This document shows positions 46,744 to 55,317 of a stretch of 64,000 nt of DNA, piece by piece. The notes beneath the pieces were generated by a model that saw only the letters and a program-made list of their open reading frames with translations, had not been told where the DNA came from and made no database searches. Source of the DNA: an uncultured Lachnospiraceae bacterium (lineage in GTDB: Bacteria; Bacillota; Clostridia; Lachnospirales; Lachnospiraceae); assembly GCA_910588845.1 (NCBI GenBank), contig CAJURU010000001.1:169301-233300 (forward strand), written 5' to 3'. Numbering within the stretch: position 1 is the first letter of the stretch; each line of letters starts with the position of its first letter. A program made the translations under genes and the position numbers.

Positions 46744-47493
46744 TTGCGCATTTTTGACCCTGCACACGGTGGTTATGACAATGGAGCCTCCTACCAGGGA
46801 AGAAAAGAAAAAGACGACACGCTGCGGGTAACGCTTGCAGTTGGGCAGAAGTTAGAGGATGCAGGTTATAACGTGCTGTATACAAGAACGACTGACCGTT
46901 ATGATTCTCCGATTGAGAAGGCAAGGATAGCCAACCGTTCCGGCGCCGATTATTTTATTTCATTTCATCGGAATTCGGGAGCTAATCCCAATACCTACAA
47001 CGGAACCCAGGCGTTAGTCTATGAGGCGGGTACGGAGGCTGAACGTGTGGGGGAAGCCATCAATCAGGAGTTGGTGGACTTTGGATTTAAGGATTTGGGC
47101 GTGGTGGAACGTCCTGGGCTTGTAGTGCTGAGACGTACCCAGATGCCTGCCGTCTTGATGGAGCTTGGCTTTATCAATCATGACATGGATAACCAGATGT
47201 TTGACGACCGATTTAACGAAATGGTAGATGCCATTGTGACCGGAGTAGAGCAGGCGATTCCCCTGGAATCTACCCCCAGACGGTATGGGGTTCAGGTAGG
47301 TCTGTTTCGCCATGAACCTAATGCTCAATATCTCAGGGAGCAGTTGGAGAATCAGGGCTACTTTGTGACAGTGCGCAGAGATGATCCCTATTATGCGGTA
47401 ATTGTGGGGCGCGAGTCTACGCTGGAGGATGCCAAAACCCTTCAGGATCAGCTCAGGCAGGATGGGTATGATACTTTGGTTGTGACCTTATAA
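46744..47493 (+). CDS. N-acetylmuramoyl-L-alanine amidase with SPOR domain, 5' end supplied by the element
   Basis: 249 residues. The host 5' end is stranded at 33555; here a TTG at 46744, about 12 bases after AAGGAGAG, restores the frame as RIFDPAHGGYDNGA. Amidase_3 catalytic residues remain: zinc His in AHGG, Glu in GRKEKDD and His in SFHRNSG. The C-terminal 70 residues form a SPOR domain (YGVQVGLFRHEPNAQYL, YYAVIVGRESTLEDA) that binds denuded glycan at division sites. No signal peptide is visible in either version. The enzyme cleaves the stem peptide from peptidoglycan. Whether the TTG start works is unproven. Confidence 0.88.
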   Translation: MRIFDPAHGGYDNGASYQGRKEKDDTLRVTLAVGQKLEDAGYNVLYTRTTDRYDSPIEKARIANRSGADYFISFHRNSGANPNTYNGTQALVYEAGTEAERVGEAINQELVDFGFKDLGVVERPGLVVLRRTQMPAVLMELGFINHDMDNQMFDDRFNEMVDAIVTGVEQAIPLESTPRRYGVQVGLFRHEPNAQYLREQLENQGYFVTVRRDDPYYAVIVGRESTLEDAKTLQDQLRQDGYDTLVVTL

Positions 47494-47703
47494 AATTTTT
47501 ATAAACTGTATACAAATGGGTTTACTTTTTGATTGATTTTTTGTATGATGAGCATATCTTTTGTAGAATGTAATCATCTGAACTTGAATAAAGTCGGCAC
47601 GAAATCTGTGCGCAATCCCAATGATAAAAGAAATAGAAGAGACCTGTTTTAATTGAAAGCAGCGGGTTTGATTTGTATTCCCTCCGACAAAGGAGAGAAA
47701 TCC

Positions 47704-48555
47704 ATGAAAATAGCATTTTGGAGTGAACAAAAGGGGGCAGGGACAGCGTTTAATCTGGCGGTAGTTGCCTGTGCGTCAGTCTGCCTGCATCCCTTGTCCG
47801 TTGCGGTGGTTTCCGGAGGATATTGCGATGAGAAATTAGAGCAGAAGTTTTTTGGCTGCCACCAGAATATGTCGAAAATTACAGAAATAGCGGCAGATCA
47901 TGGACAGGAGACAGTTTTGGCGGCAGAGACACAAGAATTTTTTCTGAGTAACGGGCTGGCGTGTCTGTTGCGCAAGGAAAGAATGGAAGATTTGACGGAA
48001 GCGGTAGTCAAGTCGAATATGCGTGAGGTGGTAAAGGACAGAATGTACTGTCTGCCGGCAAACGCAGGCCGCGAGTATGAATGGTGGTATCAGGATTACA
48101 GGTTTGTGCGTATGGGAAGGGTGCTGGATGCGGTAGAATCTTATTTTGATGTTGTATTTATCGACTGTGGGAGCCGCAAGGATGATTATGCAAAGAAGGT
48201 TCTTGAAGAGGCGGATATCTGTGTGCTGAACATATTACAGGAGACAGACGGCATTGGACAATACTATCGCAGTCCGCCCAAGTTTAAAGGAGAAAATTTT
48301 TTTCTCTTGGGAAAATATTTCAGCAGTGCGCTGTATAACAGGGAAAATCTTCAGCGCATTTACCGTATAGAGGAGAGCCGTTTGGGTGCGATTCCTTATA
48401 ATGCGCAGCTACATGCGGCGGAACAGATGGGCAGAATTAAGAAATTTGTCGAGCATTCTGTTGATAGTGGGATAGAAGGGAAAGATATGGAGTTTGAGAA
48501 GGAATTAGTCAGGACGACCAATCTGATTCTTAAGATGTCAGGAGTGGTCGCCTGA
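47704..48555 (+). CDS. ParA/MinD-like protein with a defective P-loop
   Basis: 283 residues; ATG 47704 follows AAAGGAGAG. The fold matches SIMIBI ATPases: MKIAFWSEQKGAGTAFNLAVV replaces the deviant Walker A (normally KGGxGKT), so the second lysine and the Thr/Ser are missing, while Walker B-like VVFIDCGSRKDD is kept. It therefore probably does not hydrolyse ATP in the usual way. Similar degenerate ParA-like proteins are found with pilus or localisation systems, but no such genes are nearby. Confidence 0.7.
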   Translation: MKIAFWSEQKGAGTAFNLAVVACASVCLHPLSVAVVSGGYCDEKLEQKFFGCHQNMSKITEIAADHGQETVLAAETQEFFLSNGLACLLRKERMEDLTEAVVKSNMREVVKDRMYCLPANAGREYEWWYQDYRFVRMGRVLDAVESYFDVVFIDCGSRKDDYAKKVLEEADICVLNILQETDGIGQYYRSPPKFKGENFFLLGKYFSSALYNRENLQRIYRIEESRLGAIPYNAQLHAAEQMGRIKKFVEHSVDSGIEGKDMEFEKELVRTTNLILKMSGVVA

Positions 48556-48567
48556 ACAGCATTCCGG

Positions 48568-49092
48568 CTAACAAGTTTCCGGTTCAGGATAAGCCTCGCC
48601 AAAAGTCTCTACGGTAACTTTTTTCAGTCCTTGAGGTTCTAAGGGGCGGTCTGTGTAAATGTCAGTCGGGGTCTCCGCAATTTTATTGACATTTTCCATA
48701 CCTTCTGTGATCTTGCCGAAAGCGGCATAAGCTCCGTCTAAGTGCGGGGAGTTTTTGTGCATAATGAAGAACTGAGAACCAGCGGAATCAGGCGCCATAG
48801 TGCGCGCCATGGAGAGCACGCCGGCGCTGTGCTTTAAGTCATTGGTGAAACCATTCTGGGTGAATTCACCGCGGATACTGTAGCCGGGGCCTCCGGCGCC
48901 GGTCCCGTCCGGGCATCCGCCCTGGATCATGAATCCTTTGATTACACGGTGGAAGCAGAGACCGTCGTAATAGCCCTTGTGAATCAGGCTGATAAAGTTG
49001 TTTACGGTGTTGGGGGCAATCTCAGGATAAAGTTCAGCCTTAAAAACGTCCCCGTTTTCCATTTCAAATGTAACGATTGGATTTTGTGCCAT
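48568..49092 (-). CDS. ppiB: Cyclophilin-type peptidyl-prolyl cis-trans isomerase
   Basis: 174 residues from the second ATG (49092), 9 bases after AGAGG; the ATG at 49098 is too close. The domain has all cyclophilin motifs: FHRVIKGFMIQGGCPDGTG with the catalytic Arg, GVLSMARTMAPDSAGSQFFI and AFGKITEGM. No signal peptide, so cytoplasmic. It catalyses proline isomerisation during folding. The 3' end faces the ParA-like gene, 12 bases away. Confidence 0.95.
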   Translation of the reverse strand: MAQNPIVTFEMENGDVFKAELYPEIAPNTVNNFISLIHKGYYDGLCFHRVIKGFMIQGGCPDGTGAGGPGYSIRGEFTQNGFTNDLKHSAGVLSMARTMAPDSAGSQFFIMHKNSPHLDGAYAAFGKITEGMENVNKIAETPTDIYTDRPLEPQGLKKVTVETFGEAYPEPETC

Positions 49093-49278
49093 TGTCATTT
49101 ACCTCTTTTCTTGTGATTTAATATAAAGTATACAAATTATATCGCAGAAACCACAATTCGTAAAGCCGGAATACTGTCGACATGAACTGCGAATATTTTC
49201 AGAAATCCAATGATATTCTTTTAGAAAAATTTTACTTCGTCGATGTGCCATCGATATACGAAAGGGGAACTAACACTC

Positions 49279-49902
49279 ATGGCAGATAAAATATTTGAAA
49301 ACAACCAGGTCACTATTACAGGGGAAATCATTTCCGATTTTCAGTACAGCCACGAAGTTTTTGGCGAAGGGTTCTACATGGTGGAAGTATCTGTGAACCG
49401 TCTGAGTAATTTTGCGGACGTGATTCCCATGATGATTTCGGAACGTCTGATTGACACTCAGTGCAGCTATATCGGGCAGTATATTCGGGTTGACGGGCAG
49501 TTCCGCTCCTATAACCGGCATGAAGAGAAGAAGAACCGTCTTGTCTTATCGGTGTTTGTGCGTGAGATGGAATTTGTAGATGAAATTCCGGAAGGTGAGA
49601 AGAGCAACCAAATATTTCTGGACGGTTATATCTGCAAAGAGCCAATTTACCGCAAAACACCGCTTGGCAGAGAAATTGCGGATCTTCTTATCGCTGTAAA
49701 CCGTTCTTATGGGAAGTCAGATTACATACCCTGCATCTGCTGGGGCAGAAATGCGAGGTTTGCTTCAGGATTCGAGATTGGCGGCCATGTACAGGTCTAT
49801 GGCAGAATTCAGAGCAGGGAGTATGTGAAAAAACTTTCCGAGACAGAGGTGGAGCATAGAGTGGCCTATGAAGTGTCTGTCAGTAAGATTGAGTACTTAT
49901 GA
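49279..49902 (+). CDS. SSB-like single-stranded DNA-binding protein with two OB-like halves
   Basis: 207 residues from ATG 49279; AAAGGGG lies 11 bases upstream. The N-terminal half (NQVTITGEIISDFQYSH...) and the C-terminal half (NQIFLDGYICKEPIYRKTPLGREIADLLIAVNR, CICWGRNARFA) both look like OB folds, the second closely resembling SSB. The usual acidic SSB tail ending in DDDIPF is absent. Probably binds single-stranded DNA; partner unknown. Widely seen in Lachnospiraceae as a second, non-canonical SSB. Confidence 0.75.
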   Translation: MADKIFENNQVTITGEIISDFQYSHEVFGEGFYMVEVSVNRLSNFADVIPMMISERLIDTQCSYIGQYIRVDGQFRSYNRHEEKKNRLVLSVFVREMEFVDEIPEGEKSNQIFLDGYICKEPIYRKTPLGREIADLLIAVNRSYGKSDYIPCICWGRNARFASGFEIGGHVQVYGRIQSREYVKKLSETEVEHRVAYEVSVSKIEYL

Positions 49903-49935
49903 TGTTCCTCATGATAATTGCGTCTGGCTGAATTG

Positions 49936-50101
49936 CTGGTGTACTGATACACTTATATTCAGGCAAATCTCCTTGCCCAAGGTTCCATCGGACTACGTCG
50001 CTTTCACTCAACGATGCCGCCGCATCGCTTCATTTAAGCTTCTTGCCGATGAAAATTTGTTCAGCGGAGTTTCACCAGATATAAATGTGTCAGTACACTA
50101 G
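49936..50101. repeat. Palindrome-flanked structured element, about 165 bp
   Basis: The arms are GTGTACTGATACACTTATAT (49939-49958) and its near-perfect complement at 50079-50098, with two G-U-type differences. The interior holds smaller stems, such as CGATG...CATCG near 50015. It fills most of the gap between the SSB-like gene and the adenosyltransferase gene. No open frame is supported. It resembles a MITE or a structured RNA. Confidence 0.6.
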
Positions 50102-50165
50102 TTGCATTTTCCGAAGCTTTGTGGTATTTTAAGAAAAGCTTTTGTGAAAGAGAAAGGAAAACAGC

Positions 50166-50651
50166 ATGTGTAAGGAAAAGGTTACTGTTTATTGCGGAGA
50201 TGGAAAAGGTAAGACAACAGCAGCGCTTGGATATGCATTACAGGCTGCGGGGCAGGGGGATAACGTCATCATCATCCAATTTCTTAAAGGGAGGAAGGAA
50301 GAGGAGATGGAATACCTGCGGAGGCTGGAGCCGGAAATAAAGTTTTTTAGATTTGCCAAAACGGAGAAGAATTTTGCAGAGCTGTCCAAAGAGGAACAGG
50401 AGGAAGAGGCAATCAATATCCGCAATGGTTTTAATTTTGCCAGAAAGGTTCTGGTGACGGGCGAATGCAGCCTTTTAATCCTTGATGAATTCCTGGGGCT
50501 TTGGGAAAACCGCCTGATTTCTGAGGAGGATTTAGATTCTCTGATGAACGCAGCCTCTGAAGACACAGAGATTATTTTTACCGGAAGGGTTATGGGTGAC
50601 AGCCTGCGTAAATATATCGGGAAAGTCTATGAAATTCATGAGAATTGTTGA
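50166..50651 (+). CDS. Cob(I)alamin/corrinoid adenosyltransferase, CobA/BtuR type
   Basis: 161 residues; ATG 50166 follows GAAAGGAAA. Walker A is YCGDGKGKTTAALGYAL, then IIQFLKG and the Walker B-like LLILDEFLGL, all hallmarks of the CobO/CobA family, which adenosylates cobalt of corrinoids using ATP to make coenzyme B12. Slightly shorter than the E. coli enzyme (about 196 residues) because the N-terminal extension is absent. No other cobalamin genes are nearby, so it may serve salvage. Confidence 0.88.
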   Translation: MCKEKVTVYCGDGKGKTTAALGYALQAAGQGDNVIIIQFLKGRKEEEMEYLRRLEPEIKFFRFAKTEKNFAELSKEEQEEEAINIRNGFNFARKVLVTGECSLLILDEFLGLWENRLISEEDLDSLMNAASEDTEIIFTGRVMGDSLRKYIGKVYEIHENC

Positions 50652-50659
50652 TAACATGG

Positions 50660-50688
50660 TTGACTTTGCGTGGAGAAAATGCTATATT
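50660..50688 (+). promoter_or_regulatory. dapA promoter
   Basis: TTGACT (50660-50665) and TATATT (50683-50688) with a 17-base spacer, about 70 bases before the dapA start. Confidence 0.7.
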
Positions 50689-50717
50689 ATGTTCAGTTGA
50701 AACATTTCAGAATTTTA

Positions 50718-50744
50718 AGCCGGCTATTAGTAGTCGGCTTTTTA
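50718..50744 (+). terminator. Leader hairpin with T-run just upstream of dapA
   Basis: AGCCGGCTA pairs with TAGTCGGCT (one wobble) around TTAG, followed by TTTTT. It lies between the promoter and the AAGGAGG ribosome site, so it acts on the dapA transcript itself, as an attenuator or as a partial terminator. Confidence 0.65.
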
Positions 50745-50758
50745 AGGAGGATATTTGC

Positions 50759-51643
50759 ATGGCAATTTTCAAGGGAGCCGGCGTTGCGCTTGTGACGCCG
50801 ATGAAAGACAATCTGGAAGTAAATTATGATAAATTGGCAGAACTGTTAGAAGACCAGATTAAGAATGAGACAGACAGTATTATTATCACCGGGACTACGG
50901 GGGAGGCGTCCACACTGACAGAGGAAGAGCATTTAGAAGTGATAAGGGCGGCAGTCTCCATTGTGAACAAACGAATCCCTGTGATTGCTGGAACGGGTTC
51001 TAACTGTACGAAGACGGCGGTATATCTGTCGCGTAAGGCACAGGAGGCAGGGGCGGATGGTCTTCTTGTGGTGACGCCGTATTATAATAAGGCAACGCAG
51101 AAGGGGCTTATCAGCCATTACACTGAGATTGCCAAGAATGTGGATCTCCCAATAATTTTATATAATGTTCCAGGAAGGACCGGCTGTAAGATTGCGCCGG
51201 AGACGGCCGCTGCTTTAGCGCGCGATGTGGAGAACATTGTCGGCATGAAGGATGCTGTGGGGGATATCTCCTATACTTTGCGCGTGATGGAGCAGACGCA
51301 GGGTGATTTCGATTTGTATTCCGGTGAGGACGGACAGGTGATTCCGCTGCTTGCCTGCGGCGGGATTGGCGTGATTTCCGTGCTCTCCAATGTAGCGCCG
51401 AAATTTACCCATGATATGGTGATGAATTATTTGAACGGAAATCAACAGGAAGCGTTGAAAATGCAGTGTAAAGCGATTGCGTTGGTAGACGCGCTGTTTT
51501 GTGAGGTAAATCCGATTCCGGTGAAAGCCGCTTTAAACCTTATGGGCTGGGAAGTGGGTTCTCTGCGGGCGCCTCTCAGTGAAATGGAACCGGAGAATTT
51601 AGAAAAATTGAAAAAAGCAATGCAGGAGTTTGGAATTTTCTAA
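50759..51643 (+). CDS. dapA: 4-hydroxy-tetrahydrodipicolinate synthase
   Basis: 294 residues from ATG 50759, behind AAGGAGG. It condenses pyruvate with aspartate semialdehyde in the lysine/diaminopimelate pathway. TIM-barrel motifs: GTTGEASTLT (pyruvate binding), YNVPGRTGCKI with the catalytic Tyr, and GMKDAVGD containing the Schiff-base lysine. Length is standard. dapB follows 80 bases later. Confidence 0.97.
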   Translation: MAIFKGAGVALVTPMKDNLEVNYDKLAELLEDQIKNETDSIIITGTTGEASTLTEEEHLEVIRAAVSIVNKRIPVIAGTGSNCTKTAVYLSRKAQEAGADGLLVVTPYYNKATQKGLISHYTEIAKNVDLPIILYNVPGRTGCKIAPETAAALARDVENIVGMKDAVGDISYTLRVMEQTQGDFDLYSGEDGQVIPLLACGGIGVISVLSNVAPKFTHDMVMNYLNGNQQEALKMQCKAIALVDALFCEVNPIPVKAALNLMGWEVGSLRAPLSEMEPENLEKLKKAMQEFGIF

Positions 51644-51722
51644 ATCAGCGATTGCTTTATCAAAGATGAACCCTGCTGCATTGGCAGCGGGGTTAAATTT
51701 TACATCCAGGAGGAGAATGAAA

Positions 51723-52493
51723 ATGATTAGAATGATTATGCATGGCTGCAACGGCAAGATGGGACAAGTTATCTCGGGAATCTGCCGGGAGGACGATGAG
51801 ATTGAGATTGTAGCGGGCGTTGACCCTTATACCGGTTTGGAGAATGATTATCCGGTGTTTGCCAATATTGCGGAGTGTCAGATAGAAGCGGACGTGGTGG
51901 TAGATTTTGCTGCGGCTTTGGCAGTGGATGGACTTCTGGATTATTGCGTATCGCATAAGCTTCCAGTAGTCTTGTGTACGACAGGGCTCAGTGAGCAGCA
52001 GCTTGCCAAGGTGGAGGAAGCAGGCAAGCAGACGGCTGTGCTCAAATCTGCCAATATGTCTTTAGGCATCAATCTGTTGATGGATTTGTTAAAGCAGGCG
52101 GCAAAGACGCTTGCTCCGGCTGGATTCGACATGGAAATCGTGGAGAAGCACCATAACCAGAAAGTAGATGCGCCCAGCGGTACGGCGCTTGCCCTTGCAG
52201 ATTCCCTCAACGAAGCATTGGACAACGCTTATGCTTATCAATATGACAGGACGCAGGACAGGAAGAAGCGTGAGAGATATGAAATCGGCATCCAGGCAGT
52301 CCGCGGCGGCAGCATTGTCGGCGAACACGAGGTAATCTTTGCGGGAACAGACGAGGTCATTGAATTTAAGCATACGGCGTATTCTAAGGCAGTCTTTGCC
52401 AAAGGCGCTGTGGAGGCGGCAAAGTTCCTCGCGGGCAAGCCGGCAGGAAGATATGAGATGCGTGATGTGATTGCAGCATCCAGCGGGAAATAA
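51723..52493 (+). CDS. dapB: 4-hydroxy-tetrahydrodipicolinate reductase
   Basis: 256 residues. ATG 51723 is 9 bases after GGAGG; ATG 51717 in the same frame is only 3 bases away and less likely. It reduces the DapA product with NAD(P)H. Nucleotide-binding loop HGCNGKMGQVI at the N-terminus, catalytic EKHHNQKVDAPSGTAL in the C-terminal domain, and KHTAYSKAVFAKGAVEAA. Forms the dapAB unit with the upstream gene. Confidence 0.97.
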   Translation: MIRMIMHGCNGKMGQVISGICREDDEIEIVAGVDPYTGLENDYPVFANIAECQIEADVVVDFAAALAVDGLLDYCVSHKLPVVLCTTGLSEQQLAKVEEAGKQTAVLKSANMSLGINLLMDLLKQAAKTLAPAGFDMEIVEKHHNQKVDAPSGTALALADSLNEALDNAYAYQYDRTQDRKKRERYEIGIQAVRGGSIVGEHEVIFAGTDEVIEFKHTAYSKAVFAKGAVEAAKFLAGKPAGRYEMRDVIAASSGK

Positions 52494-52541
52494 AAGCGTA
52501 GAATTGCCTAATAGAAATGCAGAGAGAAAGGAAGGGCTGTA

Positions 52542-53639
52542 ATGTACAAGATGATGACGCCGGGACCCACGCAGGTAAAGGAGAATGTCCGCCTGGCGCG
52601 GGCAAGAGAATGCGGTAACCCGGATATAGACGAGGAGTTTTTTGATTTTTATAAGGAAACATGCGAGTTAATCAGCCGCCTGCTGCATACAGAGAATGAG
52701 ACGTTGATTCTCGGCGGGGAAGGAATTCTGGGACTAGAAGCTGCCTGTGCGTCCCTGACGGAGCCGGGAGATAAGGCGTTAGTTTTGGACAACGGTATTT
52801 TTGGAGAAGGATTTGCAGATTTCGTGTCTCTGTATGGCGGCGAGCCCCAATTGTATACCGTGGATGGTAAGAATCCCATTGATGCGCAGGAGTTGGAGGA
52901 ATTTCTGCAAAAGAACCACGATTACAAATATGCAACCCTGGTGCACTGCGATACGCCCAGCGGTATATTGAATGATATTGCCGTGCTCTGTCCGCTTTTA
53001 AAAAAGTATGGCATATTGACTGTGGTAGACGCGGTCTCCTCTATGTTTGGGGAGGAAGTACGCGTGGATGACGCTCAAATTGACATTCTCTGCGGCGGTT
53101 CGCAAAAAGCGGTTTCCGCGCCGCCGGGACTGACCTTCGTGACGATCAGCGCGGACGCCAAAAATGCGATGGCCAGGCGTAAAACGCCGATTGCTTCTTT
53201 CTATGCCAATTTGAAAGTGTTTGAGGGTTACTACGAAGCAAAATGGTTTCCCTATACGATGCCTGTCAGCGATATTTATGGGCTGCGTGCGGCTATGGAT
53301 AATATTGCGGCGGATATGGATATGCTGGCGCGCCATGCGAGACTTGCCGGGTCGTGCCGGCAATCCTTGACGGAGGCGGGAGTAAAGCTGCATTTAGAGA
53401 ACGGATTTTCTAACACCGTAACTGTGTTTGATGTGCCGAAGGGAACCACGGCGCGGGCAATCTTAGATACCATGCGTGCGGATCATAATATTCTTCTGGC
53501 AGGCTCCTTTGGCAGCCTTGCCGGAAAGGTTATCCGTATCGGGCATATGGGAAGCAACGCCAATGAAAAAGATATGGCGGAGACGATGGAAGCCTTGTGG
53601 CAGACATTTAAAAAATTAGGTGTGGAATTGAAAGAATGA
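52542..53639 (+). CDS. Class V PLP-dependent aminotransferase (serine-pyruvate/alanine-glyoxylate type)
   Basis: 365 residues; ATG 52542 follows AAAGGAAGGG. It opens with the family motif MTPGPTQV. PLP-binding Asp lies in TVVDAVSSMFGEE, and the Schiff-base Lys in CGGSQKAVSAPPGL. C-terminal substrate-binding Arg is probably in GKVIRIGHMG. The family transfers amino groups among serine, alanine, glyoxylate or aspartate. Position after dapAB hints at amino acid metabolism, but a specific substrate is not readable. Confidence 0.9.
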   Translation: MYKMMTPGPTQVKENVRLARARECGNPDIDEEFFDFYKETCELISRLLHTENETLILGGEGILGLEAACASLTEPGDKALVLDNGIFGEGFADFVSLYGGEPQLYTVDGKNPIDAQELEEFLQKNHDYKYATLVHCDTPSGILNDIAVLCPLLKKYGILTVVDAVSSMFGEEVRVDDAQIDILCGGSQKAVSAPPGLTFVTISADAKNAMARRKTPIASFYANLKVFEGYYEAKWFPYTMPVSDIYGLRAAMDNIAADMDMLARHARLAGSCRQSLTEAGVKLHLENGFSNTVTVFDVPKGTTARAILDTMRADHNILLAGSFGSLAGKVIRIGHMGSNANEKDMAETMEALWQTFKKLGVELKE

Positions 53640-53697
53640 TAAGCGGTCAGTGGAGCAAAACATGAAATCAGGTGTGAAGCTGAGTAGGAGATAAATC

Positions 53698-55317
53698 ATG
53701 GGCAATGAAGCAAAAAGGACGAAAAAGGAAGAAGATTTTAGTTTTCAGGTGGATTTAAAGGGCATTATCCGCCTGCTCAGTGAGAACCTGTATTCCAGTG
53801 GAGATGTATTTTTGCGGGAGCTTTTACAGAATGCTGTGGACGCTATCGCGGCGCGGCGCGAACTGGAGCCGGGTTTTCAGGACGGCAGGATAAGGGTTAC
53901 ATATCATGGGCAGGCGGATGGGCAGGCAAGCCTGGTATTTTCAGATAATGGGATTGGACTTACGTGCGAGGAAATTCACACGTTTCTGTCGGTTATTGGA
54001 CAGTCCTCTAAACGGGGGGAGATGGAGCGCAACAGCTTTATCGGGCAGTTTGGCATCGGCCTGTTGTCTTGTTTTCTGGTGACGGATGAGATTGTGGTGA
54101 GAAGCCGGTCAGTACGCGAGGAAAAAGGCTTTAGATGGCTTGGCAGAAGCGACGGCACCTATCAGGTGGCGGCGGACGCTGAGGTCCTTGTTCCGGGAAC
54201 CCGCATAGAAATTAAGTTAGACAAAAAAATGGCGCGCCGTTACCATGAAGCCCGGGCGATTGAACTTCTGAAGGAATACGTTTTCTTGATTAAGGTTCCG
54301 GTGGAATTTGAGGGCGACGGCGTCAGCAGGCGAATTAATGATGGTTTTATTCCCTGGCGGCAGTCGTTTTGCAGCGGAGAGGAAATTTTGCAGTTTGGCG
54401 AGCTGATGTTTGGCGAGAAGTTTTTTGGCGTAGTCCCAATTCTGGGAGAGGGGCTCAAAGGGTACGCGTTTATCTCGGAACGCCAGACCAGCGCGGCTAC
54501 GATGGGGCGGCATAAAATTTATTTAAAAGATATGCTGATTACGGAGGATGGCAAAGATCTGATTCCCAAATGGGCATTTTTTACAAGGTGTATTGTCAAT
54601 GCCGAACATTTAACGCCGATGGCGTCCCGGGAAGGGTTTGCCGTAGACCATGCGCTGGCGAAAGCGCGCAACGATATCGAAAAATGCTTGTTTGAGTATT
54701 TCATGAGCCTCTCCAAATTCGATGTAAACAAGCTCAAAAGGCTGACCATCATACATAATGTGGCAATCAAATCCCTGGCTGTGGAAAATGAGCAGATATA
54801 TAAGCTGTTTTTTTCATTCCTTACCTTTGTCACTAATATAGGGGATTTAACCGGATTCCAGCTCTTAGAGGCGGCAAAGCGTTTTCCCGTTTATTACTGC
54901 GCGGAGGTTGATACGAAAAGCCCAAACAGGAAAAAGCGGACGATACATACAATGTATTGTTCCATGCGCTGGCGGGAAGACTGGTCGCAGAAGAAAGAGA
55001 GGCTTTTGCTGGCGGAGCAGGACGACCGGGACTGGCGGGGGCAAAAGGAGACGCCTCTGGACAGTCTGTACTGGTTACTGTGCTGGTATGTTTATTTTAA
55101 GATGATGGACGGAAATGGGGAGGGCAGCGTACGTTTGTTGTTGGGTGAAGATACAGAAAGCAGCAGACGCGAGTACTCATGCTGTGAAGCGTCAGAATAT
55201 TTTGAGCAGCAGGCGGATTTGCTGGGAGCGCAGATGGATAGGGCGCGAAAACAGTTTGTTTATGAGGGCGTGAAGAGGTGCTTTGAAGCGTGTTTGAAAT
55301 ACAGAAGTCTTTCATGA
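53698..55317 (+). CDS. Short HSP90-family ATPase
   Basis: 539 residues, about 80-100 shorter than HtpG. The N-terminal GHKL ATPase domain is complete: FLRELLQNAVDAI (catalytic Glu), FSDNGIGL, and the G box FIGQFGIGLLSCF with a lid region SVIGQSSKRGEM. The middle domain reads HKIYLKDMLITEDGKDLIPKWAFF and retains the Arg of MASREGF. The C-terminal part is short and cysteine-containing, and does not look like the normal dimerisation domain. Probably a diverged HSP90-like chaperone with a specialised client. Confidence 0.85.
   Translation: MGNEAKRTKKEEDFSFQVDLKGIIRLLSENLYSSGDVFLRELLQNAVDAIAARRELEPGFQDGRIRVTYHGQADGQASLVFSDNGIGLTCEEIHTFLSVIGQSSKRGEMERNSFIGQFGIGLLSCFLVTDEIVVRSRSVREEKGFRWLGRSDGTYQVAADAEVLVPGTRIEIKLDKKMARRYHEARAIELLKEYVFLIKVPVEFEGDGVSRRINDGFIPWRQSFCSGEEILQFGELMFGEKFFGVVPILGEGLKGYAFISERQTSAATMGRHKIYLKDMLITEDGKDLIPKWAFFTRCIVNAEHLTPMASREGFAVDHALAKARNDIEKCLFEYFMSLSKFDVNKLKRLTIIHNVAIKSLAVENEQIYKLFFSFLTFVTNIGDLTGFQLLEAAKRFPVYYCAEVDTKSPNRKKRTIHTMYCSMRWREDWSQKKERLLLAEQDDRDWRGQKETPLDSLYWLLCWYVYFKMMDGNGEGSVRLLLGEDTESSRREYSCCEASEYFEQQADLLGAQMDRARKQFVYEGVKRCFEACLKYRSLS

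Larger units (their letters stand above)
33594..46773. mobile_element. Integrated element inserted in an amidase gene (about 13 kb, serine-recombinase type)
   Basis: Boundaries are inferred from the split amidase: host codons GGH-GG end near 33593 and host sequence resumes near 46774. The two junctions share little more than GG, a TAT codon and GA, consistent with the very short core of large serine recombinases, and such a recombinase is the last gene inside (45070-46692). Contents are AT-richer than the flanks: parA stub, tyrosine recombinase fragment, agr system, PPC-domain secreted protein, duplicated unknown gene, XRE regulators, MazF-like chimera and a small ORF. No relaxase, coupling protein or type IV secretion genes are present, so it is a mobilisable or decayed island. 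Exact edges are uncertain by some tens of bases. Confidence 0.85.

Noticed and set aside
49868..50101. 77-residue frame overlapping the SSB-like gene end
   Set aside because: Its second half is the palindromic element, and there is no ribosome site.
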